From: Kibdelosporangium persicum
Lineage (GTDB): Bacteria > Actinomycetota > Actinomycetes > Mycobacteriales > Pseudonocardiaceae
NCBI RefSeq assembly: GCF_013280595.1
Contig: NZ_JAAATY010000005.1
Span: forward strand, 328,959 to 392,958
Direction: 5' to 3'
Length of the DNA stretch: 64,000 bases
The notes beneath the pieces were generated by a model. It did not search any database. It saw only the letters and a list, made by a program, of their open reading frames with translations, and was not told the DNA's origin. The translations under genes were made by a program, and so were the position numbers. Below, piece after piece: positions 52,029-60,181 of this stretch (position 1 is the first letter of the stretch; the number at the start of each line of letters is the position of its first letter).

Positions 52029-52793
52029 TCAGTCCGCGAGCAGGCCGGAACCGATCAAATCGTCGTCCTCGGTGACGGAGTACAAGGGTGTGATGGTCGC
52101 GTGGCCTGCTGCCAGCAGGGCGGCGTCCGTGCCTTCTTCGAGTTCGCCTTCCACCTCGATCGTCGTCACCTCGATGGTGCCGGGGTCAGCGCGACTGATC
52201 TTGGTCTGCGCCTGGCCGTAGGTGGCCAGCCGGGCCCACCTCAGCGGGCCCACCTGTTCGGTGTTGGGCACGTTCACGTTCAGCACCGGGCTGCCCGCGA
52301 GCCGGGCCACCGCGGGCAGGAGGCCGGCCAGGATGCGGGATGCGTTGTCCCAGCGGAGTTCCACGTCCTCGGCGAGGCCGACGTCCAGGGACACGGCCAC
52401 CGCGGGCACGCCGTTGATCCCCGCGGTCAGGGCCGCGCCCACGGTTCCGGAATGCAGGACCGCACGGCCGACATTGGCGCCACGGTTCACGCCGGACAAC
52501 AGCAGCGTCGGCCGGTCACCAAAGCCGTCATGGCACGCGATCAGCGCGATGAGACCTGGGCTCGCTTCGACCGCATAGGTTTCGACGTCGCTCAGCCCCG
52601 CTAGTTCACTCTGTCGCACAACGACTTGGCGGTCTCGTGCCGCCGCCGTGATCCCGGCGCTGGTGCCGCTCGACTCCTCGGCGGGGGCGGCCACGACGGT
52701 GTCCCAGCCCAGTTCCACCGAGCAGCGTGCCAAAGTGGCGAGGCCGGGCGAATCGATGCCGTCGTCGTTGGTGATCAGTACGCGTGGCGTCAT
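52029..52793 (-). CDS. surE: SurE 5'-nucleotidase
   Basis: This 254-residue protein is a complete SurE: metal-binding NDDG (residues 9-12) in RVLITNDDGIDSPGLATLAR, then VAAPAEESSGTSAGITA, LLSGVNRGANVGRAVLHSGT and GAALTAGINGVPAVAVS. SurE dephosphorylates nucleoside 5'/3'-monophosphates and short polyphosphate. Its ATG overlaps the PfkB stop by 4 bases, so the two are coupled, an unusual partnership. Confidence 0.93.
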   Translation of the reverse strand: MTPRVLITNDDGIDSPGLATLARCSVELGWDTVVAAPAEESSGTSAGITAAARDRQVVVRQSELAGLSDVETYAVEASPGLIALIACHDGFGDRPTLLLSGVNRGANVGRAVLHSGTVGAALTAGINGVPAVAVSLDVGLAEDVELRWDNASRILAGLLPAVARLAGSPVLNVNVPNTEQVGPLRWARLATYGQAQTKISRADPGTIEVTTIEVEGELEEGTDAALLAAGHATITPLYSVTEDDDLIGSGLLAD

Positions 52794-53824
52794 CCGTCTT
52801 CGTTCCCCGTGTCAGACTTCCCCGTGTCAGGTTTCCCAGTGTCGGGTTTCTCGGTGTCGATACGGCGCAGGGAGACTCGTTCGGACAGGGTCCGCACGGC
52901 CTGGTCGCCTCCGGTTCCCAGACCGTGCCTGGTCACGTTGATCACGCCCGCGGCGGCGCCGAGCCGCAGGGCCTCGGTCTGGTCCATGCCCTGGGCCAGT
53001 CCAGCCGCGAGGGCGGCGGTCATGGAGTCACCGCCGCCACGACTGTCCACCGGCTCCAGGCTGGGGGCGTCCAGCAGGAACGCCTCGCCGTCCAGCAGGA
53101 CCAACGCGGGCTCCGCGGCACGAGAGATCACGACCAGGTGCACGCCCTTGGCCGCGATGTCCCGGGCCGCTTTCAGCAAGGCCGGCACGGAGTCATCGCT
53201 CGCCCGGCCGTCCGACAGCAGCTCCTCGTGGCTGACCTTGACCACCGTCGGCCCGCCTTCGAGCGCGGCGGCCAACCGGTCGGCGGACAGGTCGACGACC
53301 ACCTTGCAGCCGTTGGACGTCAGGTCCTTGGTCAGCCGCTCGTACATCGACGCGGGGACGACCTGTCTGTTCGGCTCGTCGGACGCGCCGCTCAGCACGG
53401 CGACACCTGCTTCCAAAGCGGACAGCAAGGTCAGCTCGTACAGGTCGTCGAGTTCGTGCCGGGTCAACGCGTCCGGCAGCATCTCCGCGATCTCTTCGCG
53501 CTGCCCGTCACGACGGTCATGCACGTAACCGCCGTTGCGAGCGGCAACGGGTCGTTCCCGGACTTCGATGCCCTCACCGCCTACCAGATGACGCAGCACC
53601 TCGCCCGTCTCGCCGCCGAAACAGCAGCACAGCACGACGCGCGTGCCGAGCGCGGCGATCATCCTGGCCTGCCAGACGCCCTGGCCACCAGGATGCAGAT
53701 GGAGATCCGGCGTGCCGTGCAGTTCCTCGACCGTCACCGTGAGCTGGGGGGAGGGAGCGAACACCACCACGTGCCCCTTGGGTTCGTTCACGGCCTTCGA
53801 GTACCCGCTGAGGCGGTCCCACAC
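52790..53824 (-). CDS. PfkB-family sugar/nucleoside kinase
   Basis: This encodes about 344 residues; a GTG at 53791 (VNEPKGHVVVF) is an alternative start. PfkB motifs are HPGGQGVWQARMIAALGTRV near the N-terminus and VDSRGGGDSMTAALAAGLAQ with the catalytic Asp. The fold resembles 1-phosphofructokinase/tagatose kinase. The last 20 residues carry four tandem repeats (EKPDTGKPDTGKSDTGNEDG). Substrate unknown. It is coupled to SurE downstream and lies 8 bases after the FHA gene. Confidence 0.85.
   Translation of the reverse strand: MWDRLSGYSKAVNEPKGHVVVFAPSPQLTVTVEELHGTPDLHLHPGGQGVWQARMIAALGTRVVLCCCFGGETGEVLRHLVGGEGIEVRERPVAARNGGYVHDRRDGQREEIAEMLPDALTRHELDDLYELTLLSALEAGVAVLSGASDEPNRQVVPASMYERLTKDLTSNGCKVVVDLSADRLAAALEGGPTVVKVSHEELLSDGRASDDSVPALLKAARDIAAKGVHLVVISRAAEPALVLLDGEAFLLDAPSLEPVDSRGGGDSMTAALAAGLAQGMDQTEALRLGAAAGVINVTRHGLGTGGDQAVRTLSERVSLRRIDTEKPDTGKPDTGKSDTGNEDG
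52803..52862. repeat. Four 15-bp tandem repeats in the PfkB 3' end
   Basis: Units TTCCCCGTGTCAGAC, TTCCCCGTGTCAGGT, TTCCCAGTGTCGGGT and TTCTCGGTGTCGATA encode a PDTGK-like repeat at the kinase C-terminus. The copies have drifted, so the repeat is not a recent artefact. Confidence 0.85.
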
Positions 53825-53832
53825 GCCCGATC

Positions 53833-54636
53833 TCAGGAACGGGCGTTGTGCACCTCGGCCAGGTCCTCGGCCGTCACCAAGCGGTATTCGGCGATCCGCT
53901 TGCCGACGGCGAAGCGCGGGTTCTGGATACGGCCCTGCCGCGCCTCGGAGTACGGGTCGGCCAGTTCACCGAACGCGACGCGGGCGATGACACGGATCGC
54001 GTCGTCGACACGTTGGGTGCGGTCGAGGTTCCAGGCGTCGCCCGCGCGCCATTCGCGCACGCGTTCGTAGATCCGGCGATTCGTCGGCGGGAAGGGTGAG
54101 TCGTCGTCGCCGGTGAGCCACGGCTCGGCCAGCGCCAGGGCGACGTACCACTCCTTGGAGTACCTCGCCAGCTGTCCCTTGCGGATGTGCGGTTTGTGCT
54201 CGGTGTCCCTGCGGCTGGGCGTGAGCGATTCGCCGGTGCTCGCGTCACGCGCGGTGATGGCGAACGTCAGCAACAGGTCGGTGTACAGGTCGTGCCCGAC
54301 CTGTTTGCCCGCCAGCACAACGAGTTCGTTCTTGCCCAGGTCGAGCATGGCCGACATGCCACGGACCAGCGTCACCCGCCGGGCCCCGCCGGGCGCGTCC
54401 AGCAGGCTCGACAGCCGCCCCTCCCCCGCGCCCAGCCACCGCAGCATCGCGGCTTCCTGACCGACGACCAGCTCGGCGAGCACACCCGAGACGTGCGGGG
54501 CGCAGCCGGGCAGCCGCAGGGCGACGCGGCCGGGCCGTTGCGGGCTGCCGTGCGGGTCACGACCGAACACCAGACGCTCACCCGACTCGACACGCACCGG
54601 GTGCAGATCGCTCCCGCGCACCATGGCCTGCAGCAT
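53833..54636 (-). CDS. FHA-domain protein with helical C-terminal domain
   Basis: This encodes 267 residues from ATG 54636 with GAGGAG upstream. The N-terminus (ERLVFGRDPHGSPQR, PHVSGVLAELVVGQEAAMLR) is an FHA-like phosphothreonine-binding fold without the strict SH motif. Residues 155-267 are helical (YSKEWYVALALAEPWLTGDD, RIYERVREWRAGDAWNLDRT), a domain often seen next to bacterial Ser/Thr kinases. It lies 55 bases after the giant kinase and probably reads its phosphorylation. Confidence 0.7.
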   Translation of the reverse strand: MLQAMVRGSDLHPVRVESGERLVFGRDPHGSPQRPGRVALRLPGCAPHVSGVLAELVVGQEAAMLRWLGAGEGRLSSLLDAPGGARRVTLVRGMSAMLDLGKNELVVLAGKQVGHDLYTDLLLTFAITARDASTGESLTPSRRDTEHKPHIRKGQLARYSKEWYVALALAEPWLTGDDDSPFPPTNRRIYERVREWRAGDAWNLDRTQRVDDAIRVIARVAFGELADPYSEARQGRIQNPRFAVGKRIAEYRLVTAEDLAEVHNARS

Positions 54637-54691
54637 CCCGCTCCTCGCAGACGATCCCCGGACGATTCCTCGGGGAGGAGCCGAGAATACG

Positions 54692-57600
54692 TCAGCGGCA
54701 GCCGGTGGTGCCCAGGTCGTCCGGGGCCGCGTCGAGCAGGCTCGTGCACACCTGGCGGGTGACGTCCGCCGGGTCCAGGCGCCACACCGCGACGTTGGTG
54801 TCCGTCCCGCCGCTGGCCAGCCGGGTGCCGTCCGGGGAGAACACGATGTCGTTGAGCGACGACAGGTGGGCGTTGAGGTTCGCGGCCAGGCCAGGTTCCG
54901 GATCGGCGAGGTTCCACAGCCTGATGGTGGAGTCCTCGGCGGTCACCGAGGCGAGCGTACGGCCGTCCGGGGAGATCGCGATCCGGCGCACCATGGACGG
55001 GTGTTGGCCGAACTGTTTGCGCACCTGGCCGGTGGCGGCGTCCCGGATCTGCAGCAGCCCGCTGATCCCCGCGGTGATCAACGACCTGCCGTCCGGCGTG
55101 TAGACCACGGTGTTGAGCGTGTTCCCGCCCAGCGGAGTCCGGGATTCGCCGGTGAAGCCGGGAGTCCGCCACGTCACCATGCCCGCCGCGGTGTCGCTGC
55201 CGTCCGGGTCACTGCCGGCGACCCCGGTGCCCGACGAACTGGTCAGCGCCAGCAACTTGTCGCCGTCGGGCGAGAACGTCAGGTCCAACGGCCATTCCCG
55301 GCCCATCTCGAGCACGGCGCGCTCGGTGAGGGTCGCGGTGTCCCACACGGTGATCCTGAAATCCTGGGCGGCGAGCGCGGGGTCCGCCGGTTGGTGCGTC
55401 GCGGCGATCCACCGGCCGTCCGGGGACACGGCCATGGCACCCCGGCCGATGAACAACCGGCCAGGCAGGGCGACCTTGCGTGACGTGGCCCCGCGTTCGG
55501 GCGGCGTCACGGTGAACGTGGCATTGCCCGCGCCGGTGATCCGTGTGCCGTCAGGGGTGTAGGCGATGGCGAGGACCCCACCGCTCTGCTCGGTCGTCCT
55601 GGTGATCTCCGCCCCCGACACGGTGTCCCATGTGTACAGTCCACTGTCGGCGTCACCGGCCGCGATCTCGTTGCCGCCAGGGCGGAACGCCAGGCTCATC
55701 ACCGACGCACCGGGATCGTTGTACCAGTTCGTGTTGGTGTGCCAACGCTGCACGGTGCCGTCGCTGTTCGCGGCCACCCAGGTACGGCCGTCCCGGGTGA
55801 CGGTGATCGCGACGACCGTCAGGCCGACCGTGGTGCCCTTGCGCAGCCCCTGCGGCAGGTTGCCGAGGAACGTCCCGTTGCCCGGGTCCCACGCGGTGAT
55901 CGAGTTGAGATCGCTGTTGGTGTACAGGGTCCTGCCGTCCGGCGTGAACATCAGCGAGCTCGGTCCCGCCGCCCCGGCCGAGTCCGCCTGACGCGTGACG
56001 TCCGGGAAGGCCAGCACCGGCTCGCCGGTCCTCGGGTCCCACAGCCGGATCATGTTGTCCAGCACACTGGAAGTCGCGAGCAGCCGCCCCGAGAACGTCA
56101 CCTGGACCGGCATGAGCCCACCGGGCCCGCGCCTGGTCGTGGCGTCGGCGTGCTCGGTTCGCCTGCTGACCCGGGTGGCCGCGGCCGTGTCCCACAGTTC
56201 GGCGCTGCCGTCACCCCGGCCGATCGCCAGCCGGTCGCCCGTCGTGCTGTAGGCGATGCTGGACGCGTCCACAACGCCCTTGGCGATCGTCCTGATCAGC
56301 TTGCCGGAGCGGGGATCCCACTCGCCGACACCCCGCGTGTCGTCCTGCTGCAACGACAGGGCGGCGACTGCCTGCCCGTCCGGGCGCCAGGCGAGCTGAC
56401 CGATGGCGGGCAGGTTGTTGGCCAGCTGCGCCACCTGGCGGCCGGTGGCCACATCCCAGATCCGCACCGAACTGGCACCGACGTCGCCGTCGCGGTCGGC
56501 GTCCGAGGTGGCCAGAAGCGTTCCGTCGGGCGAGAACCGCACCACGGAGACGAAGCCCTTCGCGGTGATGCCGGTGTCCACGGGCTTGCGGGCCTTGGTG
56601 TCCCACAGCACGATCCTGCCTTCGCCCGAGCCGACCGCGACCAGCCCGCCATCCGGACTGACGTCCACCGAGGACACATTGGACAGTCCAGTTGAGAACG
56701 CGGATGGGTAGGTGATCAGCGGCGCGGACAGCAGCGCGCCCCGTGCCTCCATGGTCGGGCCGGCCCGCCAGCTCTCGACCGCCTTGCGCATGGCACTGAC
56801 CGGATTCACCTCGGCCTCGGCCCGCGACTCCGCCGCCAGCTGCCGCGACTCCGCGTCCTGGCGGCCCTGCTCGGCCTCCGCACGTGCGACCATCGCGAGC
56901 ACGCCCGCGACGAGCGCGCCGACGAGCAGGATCGCCAGCCCGGCGACGACACCTTGCAGCTGCCGGGTCCGGCGCCGCCGTTCCCGGTCGCTGGCCCGCA
57001 GGAACGCGCGCTCGTCCGGCGTGAGGTCGGTCCGGCCGGCCGCCCACTCCTGCGCGGCGGCGAGCCGGGCGCCGCGGTAGACGTCCGACCGGTCCCGGCC
57101 GCTGGTCCGCCAGCCGGCGACGGCCACACCGAGCTGCTGGCGGACGAGCAGACCCTGCCGGTCCTCCTCCACCCAGCCCCGCAACCGCGGCCACGCGGTC
57201 AGCAACGCGTCGTGGGACAACTGGACGTAGTCCCGGTCGATCGTGACAAGCCGGACGGCGACAAGGCTTTCCACGACACGGTTGGGCACCTCCGCGCGGT
57301 GTGCCCAGCGCCGGGCGATGCCGCCGCCGTCGAGCAACGTGATCATCCGCAGCACCGCCGCCCGCAGCGCGTGCCGGTCGTACTCGTTGAGCCGCGCGTA
57401 CATGGTGTCGGCGGTCAACGCCACGGCCCGGTCGACCCCGCCGGTTTGCTGGTATCCCGCCAGCGTCAACCGGTTGCCTGTCCTGTTGCGCCACGTTTCG
57501 CGCAGCGCGTGCGCGAGCCGGGGCAGCGCGCCGAGATCGTCACCCGCGCCGACGTCGGTGATCAGCCGGTCGACGAGGCCGGGCTCCAGTTCGAGACCCG

Positions 57601-59227
57601 CTGCCTCAGCGGGGCCGACGATCACGCGCGCGAGCTCCTTGGCGGTCATCGGCCCCAGCACGAACGGCGCGGCCAGCGACGGCTTCAGCGAAGGCAGCCT
57701 GATGAAGTGCTCCACGAAGTCCGCACGCATCGCGAGCACGACCCGCGCCGGCCACGCGTTCGCGAGCGCGGTGGCGAACGCTTCACGCTCACGGGGATCA
57801 GCGCACTGCGTGAACAACTCCTCGGCCTGGTCGACCACGATGAGCATCGGCGCGTCCGCGCGTGCGACAGCCGCCTGGCACATCGCACGGAACGACGCGG
57901 GCTGCTCGTACAGTTGCCAGGCCAGGCGATTCGGGTCGGCACGGACGAAGGTCGCCATGCGCGCGGCCAACGTGGCGATCGGCCGTTCGCCGGGAGTCAT
58001 GGCCAGCTGCGGCGCCATTCCGCCGGCGCCCGCGTGCGCGGCGAGCAGCCCCGCGTGCAGCAGTGACGACTTGCCCGCGCCCGAGGCGCCGACCACGACC
58101 AGCGGCCCGGAGTCCCGCTGCCGGGACAACCGGGCGAGCAGGTCGCGCACGGCCTGCTCGCGGCCGAAGAACCACTGGGTGTCCGCCGCGCCGAAGCTCT
58201 GCAAGCCTGGATACGGGCACTGGTCCCGGATCACGTCGGTGCTGTCCGTACCGACATCTTGACGGGCCTGTGCGGAGGGCGCGGTGCGCTGGCTGTCACC
58301 GTGTCCCGCGCCGACAGCGGCCAACAGCCGGACGAAGTACGCCTGGCCGTGATCATCGGTGCTCGGCGGGTCGGGAGGCGCACTCGCCGGTGCCTCGGTG
58401 AGGATCGCGGCGGCTGCCGCCATCAGCTCGCCCGCGCTCGGATAACGGCGGCGCGGGTCCTTGTCCATCCCGGTCTGGATGACCAGGTCGATCGCGGGCG
58501 GGATCCAGCGGTCGAACAGTGACGCCGCCGGCGGCGGGTCGTTGAGCTGGGCCGTCAGCTTGCCGACCGAGTCCGCCGCGGGAAACGGAACCCGTCCGGT
58601 GAGGCACTGGAACAGCACGCACGCCAACGAGTACACGTCCGACGCCGGCCCCGCCTCGCCCTCCGTCAGGCGTTCCGGCGCCATGTAGTCCAGCGTGCCG
58701 ACGGCGTCGCCGGTCTCGGTCAGCCGGGTGACGTCCGGCGTGAACAGCCGGGCGATGCCGAAGTCAGCGAGGTACGCGGTGCCGTCGGCGTCCAGCAGCA
58801 CGTTGGCGGGCTTGACATCCCGGTGCAGCACGGATCGCGCGTGCGCGGCGTCGAGGGCGACGGCCACCTGGGAGAGGATCTCGACGATCCGCTCCGGCGG
58901 CACCGGCCCGTCGGCCAGCAGCCGTTTCAGGTCCGGCCCGTCGATGAGCCGCATGTCGATGTACAGCCGGCCGTCGATCTCGCCGTGCGCGTGGACCGGC
59001 ACCACGTGCGGCGCGCGGAGTTGCTCCGCGATCCTGGCCTCACGCCGGAACCGGTTCTCGAACTCCCGGCCCGCGAGCAACGGCAACCGTTTCAGCGCCA
59101 CATATCGCTCGTGCACGGTGTCGAAGGCACGGTGCACCTCACCCATGCCACCCCGGCCAAGCAGTTCGTCGATCCGGTACGGCCCGAACAGTTCCGGTGC
59201 CGCGTCCACGGAGACCGTGTCGGTCAT
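54692..59227 (-). CDS. Ser/Thr kinase-nSTAND-WD40 giant signalling protein
   Basis: This 1511-residue protein has four parts. A Hanks-type kinase (about 14-280; LLGRGGMGEVHRAFD, VLHRDVKPANVLLDADG, LADFGIARLF, YMAPERLTEG) is complete. An nSTAND-type ATPase (about 340-750) has Walker A VVVGASGAGKSSLLHAGLLA (about 377) and Walker B MLIVVDQAEELFTQCADP. One TM helix follows (about 757-778), then a WD40 region (about 830-1500) of two or more beta-propellers (VVAVGSGEGRIVLWDTKARK; IVFSPDGTRLASGGTDTNVA). The TM would place the propeller outside the cell if the kinase is inside. It is the core of a six-gene minus-strand run. Confidence 0.92.
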   Translation of the reverse strand: MTDTVSVDAAPELFGPYRIDELLGRGGMGEVHRAFDTVHERYVALKRLPLLAGREFENRFRREARIAEQLRAPHVVPVHAHGEIDGRLYIDMRLIDGPDLKRLLADGPVPPERIVEILSQVAVALDAAHARSVLHRDVKPANVLLDADGTAYLADFGIARLFTPDVTRLTETGDAVGTLDYMAPERLTEGEAGPASDVYSLACVLFQCLTGRVPFPAADSVGKLTAQLNDPPPAASLFDRWIPPAIDLVIQTGMDKDPRRRYPSAGELMAAAAAILTEAPASAPPDPPSTDDHGQAYFVRLLAAVGAGHGDSQRTAPSAQARQDVGTDSTDVIRDQCPYPGLQSFGAADTQWFFGREQAVRDLLARLSRQRDSGPLVVVGASGAGKSSLLHAGLLAAHAGAGGMAPQLAMTPGERPIATLAARMATFVRADPNRLAWQLYEQPASFRAMCQAAVARADAPMLIVVDQAEELFTQCADPREREAFATALANAWPARVVLAMRADFVEHFIRLPSLKPSLAAPFVLGPMTAKELARVIVGPAEAAGLELEPGLVDRLITDVGAGDDLGALPRLAHALRETWRNRTGNRLTLAGYQQTGGVDRAVALTADTMYARLNEYDRHALRAAVLRMITLLDGGGIARRWAHRAEVPNRVVESLVAVRLVTIDRDYVQLSHDALLTAWPRLRGWVEEDRQGLLVRQQLGVAVAGWRTSGRDRSDVYRGARLAAAQEWAAGRTDLTPDERAFLRASDRERRRRTRQLQGVVAGLAILLVGALVAGVLAMVARAEAEQGRQDAESRQLAAESRAEAEVNPVSAMRKAVESWRAGPTMEARGALLSAPLITYPSAFSTGLSNVSSVDVSPDGGLVAVGSGEGRIVLWDTKARKPVDTGITAKGFVSVVRFSPDGTLLATSDADRDGDVGASSVRIWDVATGRQVAQLANNLPAIGQLAWRPDGQAVAALSLQQDDTRGVGEWDPRSGKLIRTIAKGVVDASSIAYSTTGDRLAIGRGDGSAELWDTAAATRVSRRTEHADATTRRGPGGLMPVQVTFSGRLLATSSVLDNMIRLWDPRTGEPVLAFPDVTRQADSAGAAGPSSLMFTPDGRTLYTNSDLNSITAWDPGNGTFLGNLPQGLRKGTTVGLTVVAITVTRDGRTWVAANSDGTVQRWHTNTNWYNDPGASVMSLAFRPGGNEIAAGDADSGLYTWDTVSGAEITRTTEQSGGVLAIAYTPDGTRITGAGNATFTVTPPERGATSRKVALPGRLFIGRGAMAVSPDGRWIAATHQPADPALAAQDFRITVWDTATLTERAVLEMGREWPLDLTFSPDGDKLLALTSSSGTGVAGSDPDGSDTAAGMVTWRTPGFTGESRTPLGGNTLNTVVYTPDGRSLITAGISGLLQIRDAATGQVRKQFGQHPSMVRRIAISPDGRTLASVTAEDSTIRLWNLADPEPGLAANLNAHLSSLNDIVFSPDGTRLASGGTDTNVAVWRLDPADVTRQVCTSLLDAAPDDLGTTGCR

Positions 59228-59287
59228 GCTCGACCCTCCCAGTCGTTGCGCGGCAAGCTTATTGCCCAGGGGCGCGGTCCGGAACGG

Positions 59288-59704
59288 CTACCCGCATTTG
59301 GTGAGTAAGTCACGTGCGGCGGCAGCGCGCCGTGAGTCCGCCAGACCGTCCCACAGGTAGTGCCGCATCGCCTTCACACATCCGGACATGGCCGCGTTGT
59401 CCGACTTCAGCACGGTGTTGCGCTCGTCGGCCCGGCGGCGCCCGGCCTCCGCGGACGCCACCCGTTCGTCCACTTCGGCGAGTTCGCTTCGCCGTTCTTC
59501 CAGCCGTGCCACCGCGTTCGCGTGATCACCGCGCGCGATCAGGAACAGCGTCACGAAAATCCCCGCCGACACGAGGAACAACGAGGCGAGCACGATCAAC
59601 GTGGTGACTCCGTCCCGAACACCTGACACCGGACCCGGCGGAAGGGGCGGTGGTACGAACGGGCGATATCCGTTCAGTTCGGTTTCGTATCTCATGGTGT
59701 GCAT
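59288..59704 (-). CDS. Single-pass membrane coiled-coil protein A
   Basis: This encodes 138 residues from ATG 59704 with CAGGAGGTGA just upstream. A Pro-rich N-terminus (PFVPPPLPPGPVSGV) leads to one TM helix (about 32-55), a coiled coil (NAVARLEERRSELAEVDERV) and a C-terminal helix with two Cys (SGCVKAMRHYLWDGLADSRR, LLTKCG). It resembles the next upstream gene in layout and follows it by 4 bases, so the two are probably paralogues. The kinase gene starts 60 bases later. Confidence 0.65.
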   Translation of the reverse strand: MHTMRYETELNGYRPFVPPPLPPGPVSGVRDGVTTLIVLASLFLVSAGIFVTLFLIARGDHANAVARLEERRSELAEVDERVASAEAGRRRADERNTVLKSDNAAMSGCVKAMRHYLWDGLADSRRAAAARDLLTKCG

Positions 59705-59708
59705 GCGG

Positions 59709-60068
59709 TCACCTCCTGCAGTGAACGAAGGCCTTGCCCATCGCCGCGCCGAAGGCCGCCTCGTTCGCCCGCCGCGCGGCCGCGACGGAATCCTTGGCGG
59801 CGTCGGCACACGCGTGCAGTTCGGCGTTCATCGTGGTCAGCCGGGCGCGCTCGGCGTCCAATTCGTCCACTGTGGACTTCATGACAGTGATACGCTCGTT
59901 GCCGCCGGCGATCGAGACCTCGGCCGTGGCGATCCGCTCCTCCACCCGGCTGATCTCGGTCTGCTCCCGCACGTACAGCACAACGAACAACGCTGTCGCC
60001 GCCACCAGAACACCGGCGGCGACCGCGAGCGTGACGACCGTCCCGCGGCGCCCGGCCCGTTGCTCCAT
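59709..60068 (-). CDS. Single-pass membrane coiled-coil protein B
   Basis: This encodes 119 residues from ATG 60068 with TGGAGGA upstream. A short basic N-terminus, one TM helix (about 10-32), a coiled coil (SRVEERIATAEVSIAGGNER) and a C-terminal helix with Cys at both ends (HACADAAKDSVAAARR to FVHCRR) match protein A. It opens the minus-strand run that includes the giant kinase and may be a membrane scaffold or sensor partner for it. Confidence 0.65.
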   Translation of the reverse strand: MEQRAGRRGTVVTLAVAAGVLVAATALFVVLYVREQTEISRVEERIATAEVSIAGGNERITVMKSTVDELDAERARLTTMNAELHACADAAKDSVAAARRANEAAFGAAMGKAFVHCRR

Positions 60069-60181
60069 TGTGTCCTCCAGTCCTGCCAGCCCGGACCAGA
60101 ACACTGTCGCGGCAACGCCGCGCCGCGCGTAAGCGGAACGTTCCGGTACGAACTGTGACCTGAGTCGGTGAGAATCACGGT

